The notes under the pieces were generated by a model. That model ran no database searches. It was not told the DNA's origin and saw only the letters and a list, made by a program, of their open reading frames with translations. Positions 8,593 to 16,327 of a DNA stretch of 32,111 bases are shown in pieces. The translations under genes were made by a program, and so were the position numbers. Location of the stretch: the NCBI GenBank assembly GCA_015490175.1, contig WFYJ01000044.1:1-32111 (forward strand). The letters run 5' to 3'. Numbering within the stretch: the first letter of the stretch is position 1; every line of letters starts with the position of its first letter. Origin of the DNA: Saprospiraceae bacterium. Lineage in GTDB: Bacteria > Bacteroidota > Bacteroidia > Chitinophagales > Saprospiraceae.

Positions 8593-10203
8593 TTACTCGA
8601 CCTCGACAAACCCGAAAGCGCCGCGTGCAGGCCACGTGATCGCCATGCGCGGGCCCTCGGCAATGAGGTAGTACTGCATGGCCGACACGCCCTCCACCGA
8701 CACGCCCCACACGTGGTCGCCAGGCATCTCGTCGGCATGGCTGCCGTCGTCGAACATCTGCACGTAGTGCCAACGATCGGTCGGGTCGCGCCGCCACACC
8801 AGCCACATCCCTTCGGCATCCTTGCTGTCGGCATTGATGATGACCGAATCGTCGAACACCAGCGGGCGCACCGCCTCCACCGAAGGGGGCGGAATCCGGA
8901 ACAGCGGATGCCCCGACAGGTAACGGGTACGCGCCTCCATCAATTCTCTGATGCCGATGATGGCACTCCGCCCCGCCATGACGGTGGTGTCGAGGTTGCG
9001 CTCGAAGGCCTCGTAATCGTACAGGCGGTGCGGGTCGCCCTTCACTTCCTCGCGGATGAGCGTCCGGATCTGTTCGGCGCGGTCCACGTACCATCCATTG
9101 GCGAAATTGTCCTGAAGGATGGTCCATACATGGCCGAGATACACCTTTCGGTAAAGGGGGTTGGCCAGCAATTTGACGATCAGCGGACGGGTCGGGTTTT
9201 TCGTCTTGTAATGCAAAAAGGGACTGAGCGTCTGCAGCTCTTCGTTGGTCAGCGGACGCTTGCGCAAGCCATCGAACCGGAAGCCCCCGAAGCTCAGGTT
9301 CATGTCCCACACCAGGGGAGTCATCAGACCGTCGGGCGTTTCGAACAGGTAGTAGTTGTGGCTCAGACGGCCCGTGTAGCTGTCCAGATTGACCAACACA
9401 CTGTTGAAGGCCAACATCCACAAAGCAGCGTCGACGTTGAGCAGGGTATCCACGTGTTGCGGCTCTTTGTTGAGTACGCGCACCAGCCGGATGAGGTCAT
9501 TCCATCCCTTCTTGCTTTTCAGCTCGTACAGGCCGTCGTAGCAGGCCGGATCCTCGCCCAGGTACATGAGCGAGGCCTTGCCGTCGCCTTCAGGGCAATG
9601 CTCCGGGCGATCCTTCCACCATTCCGGGTCGCATTTCACGAAAGTGCCTTTATTCGTCCCAAAATGCGCCTTGAGGAAGTGCTTGTCCACCGACTGCGTG
9701 TTGTGATACAGCCCCAGATACTCGCCATTGACCCATACTCTGGCGAAGTTGCAGCGCGGCGCAGGCATGTATTTGCGCGCGATTTCATAGGAGAGGATCT
9801 CGCGCAGAAAGCCGGGGTCGCGAAACGAGTTGGACAGCTTGATCGTCTCTATGCCGCCGGGGAATCGCTGCCCTTTTCGCTCGAAATCGGCCTCGATATT
9901 GAACGGCAGTTTTTTGCCCCCGTGTTTGCGCACCGAATTGTAGGAACTGTTGCCTTTGTAGCGCACCCCTACCCTTTCGAACACCTGCCCGTCAATGGTC
10001 ACCGTGGCCGGAAGCCGCACCTTGTCGCGCTTCAGACTGTCGAGCACCCGATCCCAGTCCGGCCGGTCGAATTCGATGCGAATCTCGACGATGTGTTCGG
10101 GATCGTACAAATCGGCCTGGGCAACCAGTTGGCCCTGAATAGCCGGCAGGCCGAGCAGTGCGCAAAGAAGCCATTTTGCCCCCGTGAAAGTCATAGGACT
10201 CAT
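8593..10203 (-). CDS. CotH-like kinase-fold secreted protein (downstream paralogue)
   Basis: A protein of 536 aa from the ATG at 10203, which overlaps the stop of the upstream paralogue as ATGA and suggests translational coupling. An ATG at 10194 is an alternative. The signal peptide runs to about residue 28 (cleavage near LVAQA). The CotH domain covers about 35-420, with a conserved SHNYYLF (281-287) and VWDMNLSFGG (298-307). In this family the Asp-rich WDxD-like site binds metal; here the second acidic position is Asn. A C-terminal beta-domain carries DDGSHADEMPGDHVWG. CotH proteins are atypical protein kinases best known from spore coats. The role in Bacteroidota is unknown but exported. 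Confidence 0.9.
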   Translation of the reverse strand: MSPMTFTGAKWLLCALLGLPAIQGQLVAQADLYDPEHIVEIRIEFDRPDWDRVLDSLKRDKVRLPATVTIDGQVFERVGVRYKGNSSYNSVRKHGGKKLPFNIEADFERKGQRFPGGIETIKLSNSFRDPGFLREILSYEIARKYMPAPRCNFARVWVNGEYLGLYHNTQSVDKHFLKAHFGTNKGTFVKCDPEWWKDRPEHCPEGDGKASLMYLGEDPACYDGLYELKSKKGWNDLIRLVRVLNKEPQHVDTLLNVDAALWMLAFNSVLVNLDSYTGRLSHNYYLFETPDGLMTPLVWDMNLSFGGFRFDGLRKRPLTNEELQTLSPFLHYKTKNPTRPLIVKLLANPLYRKVYLGHVWTILQDNFANGWYVDRAEQIRTLIREEVKGDPHRLYDYEAFERNLDTTVMAGRSAIIGIRELMEARTRYLSGHPLFRIPPPSVEAVRPLVFDDSVIINADSKDAEGMWLVWRRDPTDRWHYVQMFDDGSHADEMPGDHVWGVSVEGVSAMQYYLIAEGPRMAITWPARGAFGFVEVE

Positions 10204-11846
10204 TTGTTGAGTTCGGCCAGGGTGATGCGGTGGCCCCGCCACATGTAGTCGGCCGGGCTGAAGTTGACCGAGGCGACGTTCCAGGCTTCGAGATAAAACT
10301 CGAGGGCGTCTTTCCCGTGGGGCGGCACGATCTCCACGCCATACACTCCATCGCCTGCTTTGCCGTCGTGGTGTTTGCCGTCATCGGCCATCATCATTTG
10401 CTGATAGGGCCGGCTGCCGTCGAAGCGATACCAGATGCGCACGGCATCGGGTCTTTTTTTCACCTCGACCGAAATTTTGAAGGAAGTGACCCGCTCGGGC
10501 GAAAAGGGCTTCCGCCGCTCGTAACGGATCGAACCGAACTGCGGCGGAATGACCAGAAGCGCATCGTGCTTGCGCAAAAAATTGGCCCTCGGCACCATGA
10601 GGCGCACCAGGCCGGGAATGCGCGAGTACTCGCCAATGGTCTTGTTCATGGCATTGTCGAACTCTTCCATGCTGTAATAGCGATTCGGGTCGCGCAGGTA
10701 GTCCTCGCGGATGAGTGCGCGCAACTGTTTGGCCCGATCCAGCCAGCGGTTGTCTTCGAACCAGTCCTGCAAAATCGCCTGCATGTGGTGAATGTAGCGG
10801 TTGCGCCAGGGAGTCTGCTGCAATAGCGCGCTGATGAGCGGGCGCGTGGGGTTGTCCTGATGCAGCAGCGGGTCGAGCGTGACGAGTGCTGCGTTTTTCA
10901 GATCCGAGCCCGTGCCGATGTTTTTGTAGGAACCAAAAGCAAAGTTCAGGTCGCCGAGCAATGGCACGAACCGCCCCGTGCTATCCATGTAGAGGTAATA
11001 GTTTCGTGCCGGATGCCCGGAATAGCTGTAGAGATTGACCACGACGTTGTTGAACGCATGCATCCACAGCGTCCGATCGATGTCGAGCAGGTCACCGGCC
11101 TTTTCGGGCTGTTCGCGCAAGGTTTCGGAAAGCCGCTTGAGGGCATCCCAGCCCCGCCCGTGCAGGGCGTCGAAGTGGTGGAGATAGCATTTCGTCGCCG
11201 GTTCATACACCAGCGAGCCCCAGGCTTCGCGGAAACAGCCTTCCGGCACCTGGTTGTCCGTCTGCTCCCTGACGGCAAACAGTGGATTGTCGGCATCGCC
11301 GAAGTGCGATTCGAGAAATGCAGCATCATCCACCGGCTCGACGTTGACCATCAACCCGTAGTAGGTGGTGTCCACATACAGGCGGGCATAGTTGGCCAGC
11401 GGCGCTGGCATGTACTGGCGGGCTATTTCGTAGCCCAGCACCTCGCGCACCATGCTCGGGTCGCGCAGGGCGTTGGAAAGGTAGAGCCGGGTGTAGCCTT
11501 CGTAGCTTTGCCCCGCGTGGATGTAATCGAGTTGAATGTCGAAGCTGTTGCGCGCCTGTCCGGGCCGGAAGGCGCGCGACCTGTGGTAGCGAACGCCGGC
11601 TTCCGGAAATGCCTGTCCATTGATTTCCACGGTAGCCAAAACCATCTCATCGCCATTGACCCGCAGGCTGTCCAGCACGTAGGTCCAGTTCATCCCTTCC
11701 GGAAAAACGATCCGCACGTCCTGGATTCGGTCCGGGTAATACAGATGGGTGCTGTCGGGTTGGAAGAGCTGTGCGTCGAGGCGGACTGAACTCATCAAAA
11801 AAAGAGCCCCAACGAGCATGAGGATTCGGGGTGAAAGTCGGTACAT
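10200..11846 (-). CDS. CotH-like kinase-fold secreted protein (upstream paralogue)
   Basis: A protein of 548 aa with a signal peptide (MYRLSPRILMLVGALFLMSS, then VRLDAQ). The CotH domain follows the same order as the neighbour: beta-rich N-terminus, YEIARQYMPAPLANYARLYV (139-158), RNYYLYM (281-287) and LLGDLNFAFGSY (297-308). The C-terminal domain contains DDGKHHDGKAGDGVYG. The two proteins share blocks across their whole length, so they arose by tandem duplication, but they are well diverged. The usual Trp before the metal-site Asp is Gly here, and the second acidic position is Asn. Upstream lies about 580 bases of repeats. No strong promoter was recognised. Confidence 0.9.
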   Translation of the reverse strand: MYRLSPRILMLVGALFLMSSVRLDAQLFQPDSTHLYYPDRIQDVRIVFPEGMNWTYVLDSLRVNGDEMVLATVEINGQAFPEAGVRYHRSRAFRPGQARNSFDIQLDYIHAGQSYEGYTRLYLSNALRDPSMVREVLGYEIARQYMPAPLANYARLYVDTTYYGLMVNVEPVDDAAFLESHFGDADNPLFAVREQTDNQVPEGCFREAWGSLVYEPATKCYLHHFDALHGRGWDALKRLSETLREQPEKAGDLLDIDRTLWMHAFNNVVVNLYSYSGHPARNYYLYMDSTGRFVPLLGDLNFAFGSYKNIGTGSDLKNAALVTLDPLLHQDNPTRPLISALLQQTPWRNRYIHHMQAILQDWFEDNRWLDRAKQLRALIREDYLRDPNRYYSMEEFDNAMNKTIGEYSRIPGLVRLMVPRANFLRKHDALLVIPPQFGSIRYERRKPFSPERVTSFKISVEVKKRPDAVRIWYRFDGSRPYQQMMMADDGKHHDGKAGDGVYGVEIVPPHGKDALEFYLEAWNVASVNFSPADYMWRGHRITLAELNK

Positions 11847-11979
11847 AGTACAGTTGGTCTGTTTCGCAATGTGAAGAAGACAGGGCGCGAACCCCCGTTC
11901 ATGAGCCGTGCAATATTAACAAAAAGGCTCTATGATGCACTTTCGCAAATGGGAAAGTGTTGGATCGGGTACAAAATGC

Positions 11980-12037
11980 GGTGGTGTCCTTGAATTGACA
12001 ATTGCACATCCCGAAAATGAGCCAGGGGCAATAAGGT
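11980..12037 (+). repeat. GGTGGTGTCCTTGA module, copy A
   Basis: Begins GGTGGTGTCCTTGA and runs through CACATCCC and GGGGCAATAAGGT. It matches 29958-30014 along its length with scattered differences and one indel. It lies upstream (by transcription) of the CotH pair. The rest of 11847-12150 shows nothing else I can name. Confidence 0.6.
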
Positions 12038-12151
12038 TCAGGGTTCCGAATTGAGGCCCCTGAAAAAAGTGGCGTGCAGAAACCTGAACTTTTTACGGTC
12101 GGATATTTGGCTTTTTATCAAAAAATTGTAAATCAATTATTTGCGAATAAA

Positions 12152-12423
12152 TTTCAACAGACCGCAGCTTTCAGACGCAGATGGACGCAGTTTGAGCGCA
12201 GTTTTTGATCTGTTGTTGAGGGTTGAGCGTGTAGGGTTGAGGGTTTACAACTCTGTGAAAATCAGTGTATGCTCAGTGGCGCTCTGTGTAACTGAATGAT
12301 CTTCCAGACGCAGAAGACGCAGCGCTGACGCAGTTTGCGCAGTTGGTCACTCCATCACTCTTCTCACCAACTCGGAAAATCGTCCATCGTCTGAACAATC
12401 TTCCGACTTTTTTCAGCAGGCTC
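12152..12423 (+). repeat. composite intergenic repeat with inverted partner at 31892-32105
   Basis: Units in order: CGCAG-spaced block (12162-12205), TTGAGGG heptamers (12216-12245), a 58-base block (12241-12298) built from CTCTGTG / CAGTGTATG / CTCAGTGGCG units, a second CGCAG block whose 28 bases 12325-12352 recur exactly, and CGACTTTTTTCAGCAGGCTC (12404-12423). Each of the last three has a near-identical inverted counterpart at the window's right end; the 58-base block differs at only two positions. It abuts the pfkA stop codon. Confidence 0.8.
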
Positions 12424-12429
12424 AGGACG

Positions 12430-13422
12430 TCAGATGGCCAGCATTTCTGCAATGCGCAACAACTGCTCGTTCGGCGGCTTGACTTTGCTGATGGCATCCT
12501 TGAGCGGCGTGAACTTGATCTTGTTGTCCACGTACCCCACCATGACGTTGCGTTTGCCTTCGAGCAGCCCTTCCACTGCGGCCTGTCCCAGCCGGCTGGC
12601 CAGGACGCGATCGTGAAAGGTGGGCGCCCCGCCACGTTGCATGTGTCCGATCACGGTGACGCGGATATCGAAGAGGTCCAACCGCTTGCGCACCTCTTCG
12701 GCCACTTGCTGGGCGCCGCCGGTCTTGTTGCCTTCGGCCACCACGATGAGGTTGAACAGCTTTTTGCGTTTGGCGGCGATGCGCAACATGTCCACCAGCT
12801 CCTCGATCGTCGTTTCTTTTTCCGGAATCAAGGCATAGCCGGCACCGGCGCCAATGGCCGTATTGAGCGCGATGAGTCCGGAGTTGCGGCCCATCACCTC
12901 TATGAAAAACAGCCGGTTGTGCGACTCGGCCGTGTCGCGGATCTTGTCGGCGGCCTGGATGGCCGTATTTACTGCGGTGTCGAAGCCAATGGTGTAGTCG
13001 GTACCGTACAGGTCGTTGTCGATCGTGCCCGGAATGCCGATAAAAGGCACGCCGTATTCTTCGGTGAAGACGGTGGCGCCGGTAAAGGTGCCGTTTCCAC
13101 CGATGGCGATGCAAGCGTCGATATCGTAGGCACGCAGGGATTCATATGCCGATTTGCGTCCTTCAGGTGTCATGAAGCGCTCCGAGCGCGCCGTTTTGAG
13201 CACCGTCCCGCCGCGGTGCATGATATTGCCCACATCGCGCTTCTCCATCAGAATGAAGTCTCCGTCAATCATGCCTTCGTAGCCGCGCAGGATGCCATAG
13301 ACGTGCAGGTCGTAATAGGCGGCCGTACGCACCACAGCACGCAGGGCCGCATTCATGCCGGGCGCATCGCCACCCGAGGTGAACACCGCGATGCGTTTTA
13401 TTTCCTTTCCGTTGGATTTCAT
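12430..13422 (-). CDS. pfkA: ATP-dependent 6-phosphofructokinase
   Basis: A protein of 330 aa, close to the 320 of the bacterial enzyme. It phosphorylates fructose 6-phosphate to the 1,6-bisphosphate, the committed step of glycolysis. Visible motifs are TSGGDAPGMNAALRAVV (15-31), the catalytic PGTIDNDLYGTDYTIGFDTA (131-150, with D135 the catalytic base equivalent), EVMGRNSG (175-182) and AEGN. The nucleotide-site motif reads GGNGT (108-112), where E. coli PfkA has GGDGS. Gly after this position, rather than Asp, is the ATP-type rather than PPi-type signature. The gene starts 37 bases after the sugar-kinase gene on the same strand, so the two are likely cotranscribed. Confidence 0.96.
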   Translation of the reverse strand: MKSNGKEIKRIAVFTSGGDAPGMNAALRAVVRTAAYYDLHVYGILRGYEGMIDGDFILMEKRDVGNIMHRGGTVLKTARSERFMTPEGRKSAYESLRAYDIDACIAIGGNGTFTGATVFTEEYGVPFIGIPGTIDNDLYGTDYTIGFDTAVNTAIQAADKIRDTAESHNRLFFIEVMGRNSGLIALNTAIGAGAGYALIPEKETTIEELVDMLRIAAKRKKLFNLIVVAEGNKTGGAQQVAEEVRKRLDLFDIRVTVIGHMQRGGAPTFHDRVLASRLGQAAVEGLLEGKRNVMVGYVDNKIKFTPLKDAISKVKPPNEQLLRIAEMLAI

Positions 13423-13459
13423 GTGGCGAATCGTTTTTGAACGAACCGGAATCCGGATT

Positions 13460-14332
13460 TCAGATGTCGGAAGACATCCCCGAGGGCGATTGCACCCTCC
13501 GGTGGTAATGTACCAAGCGGTCGATCGGCTTGTGATCGATGACGCCCGGCTTCAGTCCACGGGCAGCGAGTGCCGCCTGAAGCAACTCGCGAAAATGCCA
13601 GGCCACCGAACCGACAAAATGAACAGGCAAACGATCATGGCCTTCGTACTTGCACACATGGCGCACGAGGAACTCATCGAAGCAGCCCATCACCAGCTTG
13701 CGCACGGACGGATCCTGCTGATGCGTGCCGAGAAATCGGGCAAACGATGCGAGGTACACGGCAGGAGCCTCGTCCCGATAAATGTGATCCAGCACTTCCT
13801 TGCGCCCCCCCGGAACCATGGCCTCCAGCTCCTCGGCCAGATGTGTCGGCAATTCTCTGTAAAACCAGCAGCGCAAGAGCTCCTTGCCCAGATGCGAGCC
13901 ACTTCCTTCATCACCGAGCAAAAATCCCAGATTGGTCACATTGTCCACCTCGCGCCGGCCGTCGTACAGGCACGAGTTGCTGCCCGTGCCCAGAATGCAC
14001 GCAATGCCCGGCTCATTCCCGCAGGTGGCTCTGGCCGCACCGAGCAAATCGTGCTCGATGTGGACCGTAGCCCTCGGGAAAAGCCGACGCAAGGGCCGGG
14101 CTATCACTTCCTTCCGATCTGGATCCCAGCAACCGCTGCCATAATACCAGATCTCTGAAACGGCATCGACAGGCACGTGTGGCGCCAGCTCCTTTGCCAG
14201 CGCCTCGCTGATGGTCTCTTCACTGTGATAGTTGGGATTGAAGCCCCGGGTATGGACCATGCGCACCTTGTCCTCTCCCTCCAGCAAGACCCAGTCTGCT
14301 TTGGTCGATCCGCTATCCGCAACAAGAATCAT
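13460..14332 (-). CDS. BadF/BadG-family ATPase, probable N-acetylglucosamine kinase
   Basis: A protein of 290 aa with the ASKHA-fold phosphate-1 motif at the start (LVADSGSTKADW, 3-14), ILGTGSNSCLY in the middle (phosphate-2-like) and LGDEGSGSHLGKELL next to it. VHFVGSVAWHF near the C-terminus is the adenosine-motif region. Bacteroidota members of this family are commonly called N-acetylglucosamine kinases, but activator ATPases of 2-hydroxyacyl-CoA dehydratases share the fold. The absence of dehydratase genes or Cys-rich motifs favours the sugar kinase. Its position directly upstream of pfkA supports a role in feeding amino-sugars into glycolysis (inference). Confidence 0.85.
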   Translation of the reverse strand: MILVADSGSTKADWVLLEGEDKVRMVHTRGFNPNYHSEETISEALAKELAPHVPVDAVSEIWYYGSGCWDPDRKEVIARPLRRLFPRATVHIEHDLLGAARATCGNEPGIACILGTGSNSCLYDGRREVDNVTNLGFLLGDEGSGSHLGKELLRCWFYRELPTHLAEELEAMVPGGRKEVLDHIYRDEAPAVYLASFARFLGTHQQDPSVRKLVMGCFDEFLVRHVCKYEGHDRLPVHFVGSVAWHFRELLQAALAARGLKPGVIDHKPIDRLVHYHRRVQSPSGMSSDI

Positions 14333-14355
14333 GGTATTGGTCAGTTAGGAACCGG

Positions 14356-14411
14356 CATGCCCGACTAATCAACACTCCCCGAAAGGATCTCCAGTATCAT
14401 TATTCGGGCAT
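14356..14411 (-). promoter_or_regulatory. inverted repeat in the leader of the sugar-kinase gene
   Basis: CATGCCCGA (14356-14364) and TCGGGCATG (14403-14411) are exact complements, 38 bases apart. They sit between the -7 box at 14464 and the start codon at 14332. A second short hairpin (AGCCT...AGGCT, about 14437-14452) is nearby. It may be an RNA leader structure or an operator. Confidence 0.4.
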
Positions 14412-14463
14412 GACCGCCGTGAACAAATAGCCATTGTAGCCTTTCGGTAGGCTGCAGACACGG

Positions 14464-14471
14464 CAAAAGTA
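14464..14471 (-). promoter_or_regulatory. -7 box TACTTTTG of the sugar kinase-pfkA pair
   Basis: An exact TAnnTTTG match on the minus strand, 132 bases before the start codon at 14332. No convincing -33 element was seen. Confidence 0.6.
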
Positions 14472-14534
14472 GTGTAATCCTGACACTAAGAGAATCACCC
14501 GAAGCATCCTTCGCGGCAATTTTTCGAACCCCAT

Positions 14535-14564
14535 TTTGTTTTAAAACATTTTGTTTTATTTTTG
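14535..14564 (+). promoter_or_regulatory. promoter TTTG-18-TATTTTTG
   Basis: TTTG at 14535-14538, an 18-base spacer, and TATTTTTG at 14557-14564. It matches both halves of the Bacteroidota housekeeping promoter and lies 40 bases before the glucosaminidase ATG. It also rules out the longer reading frame that begins at a TTG inside the promoter. Confidence 0.8.
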
Positions 14565-14604
14565 CCCTGTCGCCCCGATTTTTGAAACAAAAAATTCAGC
14601 AGTC

Positions 14605-15456
14605 ATGATTCGGTATTCCTGGTCTCCCTATCGGCAAGATGCCACATCCCAACCACAGAGGGCATCAGCGGTCGCCACGCGCGTTCCGGCCTGGTTGAGC
14701 CGCTACTGGTTCCACCTTTTGACGGCTTTGCTCTTACTCTGGTTCGCCTTGCAAAAGAATGTACAGATCACGATCGAGGTGAGTCCACGACAGGCCCAGG
14801 ACAGCCCATATGCTCAGGCCTCCGTGCTCAAGGCCAGCCTGCCGGGCATCACGGCCAGTTCGCTTCCTGTCTCCGCATCCATGGCGCCACCGGCTACTTC
14901 CCAACGGCCGGCCCGCTGGAAGCCCGAAGATTTCCACAACCTCACTTTCGTCCTCGATCCCGACTATGCCCGCCGGAACGGGGTTCCCGACGACATCGTC
15001 CGGATGAAGCTGGCCCAATGCAAGAAATACATCGAACGGTTTGCCCGTGTGGCCATCACGGAAATGGAGAAATACGGCGTGCCTGCCAGCATCACCCTGG
15101 CACAGGCACTGCTCGAGTCGGACGCCGGCGCCAGCAAGCTGGCCCTCGAGTCGAACAACCACTTCGGCATCAAATGCCGTCGGGAATGTCTGGACTGCAC
15201 CTGCCGCAACTATGCCGATGACGACAAGTACGACATGTTCCGCGTCTTTTCTACGGCATGGGAAAGCTTCCGCACCCACAGCCGACTGATGCACGACGAC
15301 CGCTACAAGCACCTGCTGCAATACGGCAACGACTACCGCAAATGGGCCGAAGGACTCGAGGCGGCCGGATACGCTACCGACCCCCAGTATGCCGAAAAGC
15401 TGATCCAGATCATCGAGTTCTTCGACCTGTTCCTCTTCGACCGGCAAGCGGCATGA
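14605..15456 (+). CDS. membrane-anchored glucosaminidase-domain protein (GH73/FlgJ-like)
   Basis: A protein of 283 aa. The basic N-terminus is followed by one transmembrane segment (about 35-50, YWFHLLTALLLLWFAL), so it is anchored in the inner membrane facing the periplasm. After a Ser/Pro-rich linker comes the glucosaminidase domain (about 130-280). The catalytic Glu is E171 in ITLAQALLESDAG, followed by SNNHFGIKC and the SFRTHSRLM block. The insert CRRECLDCTC contains four Cys, as in many Bacteroidota homologues. It should cleave the GlcNAc-MurNAc backbone of peptidoglycan. It converges on ftsE; the FtsEX complex activates cell-wall hydrolases in other bacteria, so the proximity is suggestive but unproven. 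Confidence 0.93.
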   Translation: MIRYSWSPYRQDATSQPQRASAVATRVPAWLSRYWFHLLTALLLLWFALQKNVQITIEVSPRQAQDSPYAQASVLKASLPGITASSLPVSASMAPPATSQRPARWKPEDFHNLTFVLDPDYARRNGVPDDIVRMKLAQCKKYIERFARVAITEMEKYGVPASITLAQALLESDAGASKLALESNNHFGIKCRRECLDCTCRNYADDDKYDMFRVFSTAWESFRTHSRLMHDDRYKHLLQYGNDYRKWAEGLEAAGYATDPQYAEKLIQIIEFFDLFLFDRQAA

Positions 15457-15477
15457 AGCCGGCTCCGACCCACGCAC

Positions 15478-15513
15478 CGAGGGCTGAGGCACTGATTGGT
15501 GCCTCAGCCCTCG
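15478..15513. terminator. 15-bp hairpin between convergent genes
   Basis: CGAGGGCTGAGGCAC (15478-15492) pairs perfectly with 15499-15513 around a 6-base loop. There is no long T-tract on either side. It lies between the glucosaminidase stop and the ftsE stop and probably limits transcription from both directions. Confidence 0.65.
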
Positions 15514-15594
15514 CTCATTTCCATGTCCGCGCAGGATCGACCATTGGCGCCACACGGACGCCCGCGTCCCACTATCCGGATCCAGGCGCTTGGC

Positions 15595-16293
15595 TCACAG
15601 CATCACGTCCTGCTGGTCGAAAATGCGGCCATCGCGGCAATGGATGATGCGGGCCGGGAACTGCTCGATGACGCGATAATCGTGCGTGGCCAACAACACG
15701 GCCGTGTGGCGCTCTTTGTTCAGCCGCCGCAGCAACATCAGAATTTCGTCGGCGGTATCGGGATCGAGGTTGCCCGTAGGCTCATCGGCGATGATGAGTA
15801 CCGGCTCGTTGAGCAATGCCCGCGCAATGACGACGCGTTGCTGTTCGCCGCCCGAGAGCTCGTGCGGCATCTTGTCTCCCTTTTCTTTGAGATCCACCTG
15901 CTCGAGTGCGGTTTCAACAAGGTGGACGCGTTCGTCGCGCCGGCGCCGGCCCGTGGCGCGCAACGCGAAATCCAGATTGTCGAAGACCGAGCGGTCATCG
16001 AGCAGGATGAAGTCCTGGAACACCATGCCCAGGCGGCGACGCAGCAGGGGGATGGTCTTGCGCGTCAGCCTGTTCAGGTCGTATCCGGCCACGATCCCCC
16101 GCCCGCTCGCCAGCGGCAAGGCTGCATAGAGGGCCTTGAGCAAAGTGGACTTGCCGCTTCCCGTCTTGCCAATGAGATAGGCAAACTCGCCCTCAGCCAG
16201 TCGTAGCTGTACATCTTTGAGGACGACACGCCCACCCTGCGCGATGGCGGCATCCACGAGCTGCACGATGTGTGGAGTTTCCATGATGGGCAT
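15595..16293 (-). CDS. ftsE: cell-division ABC ATPase FtsE
   Basis: A protein of 232 aa. The start at 16293 (MPIMETPHIVQL) or the ATG at 16284 fits the family better than the longer frame, which would run into the upstream gene. Walker A is GKTGSGKST, the Q-loop is VFQDF, the signature is LSGGEQQRVVIARAL, Walker B is VLIIADEPTGNLD and the H-loop is ATHD. FtsE pairs with the membrane protein FtsX to transmit divisome signals to peptidoglycan hydrolases. FtsX is not adjacent, as is frequent in Bacteroidota. Related LolD-type ATPases share most motifs; the length and N-terminus favour FtsE. The gene lies 34 bases after the GT39 gene, so it is probably in its transcript. Confidence 0.87.
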   Translation of the reverse strand: MPIMETPHIVQLVDAAIAQGGRVVLKDVQLRLAEGEFAYLIGKTGSGKSTLLKALYAALPLASGRGIVAGYDLNRLTRKTIPLLRRRLGMVFQDFILLDDRSVFDNLDFALRATGRRRRDERVHLVETALEQVDLKEKGDKMPHELSGGEQQRVVIARALLNEPVLIIADEPTGNLDPDTADEILMLLRRLNKERHTAVLLATHDYRVIEQFPARIIHCRDGRIFDQQDVML

Positions 16294-16327
16294 TTTGCGA
16301 AAGCGAAGCCGCAATATCGCAATCTCC

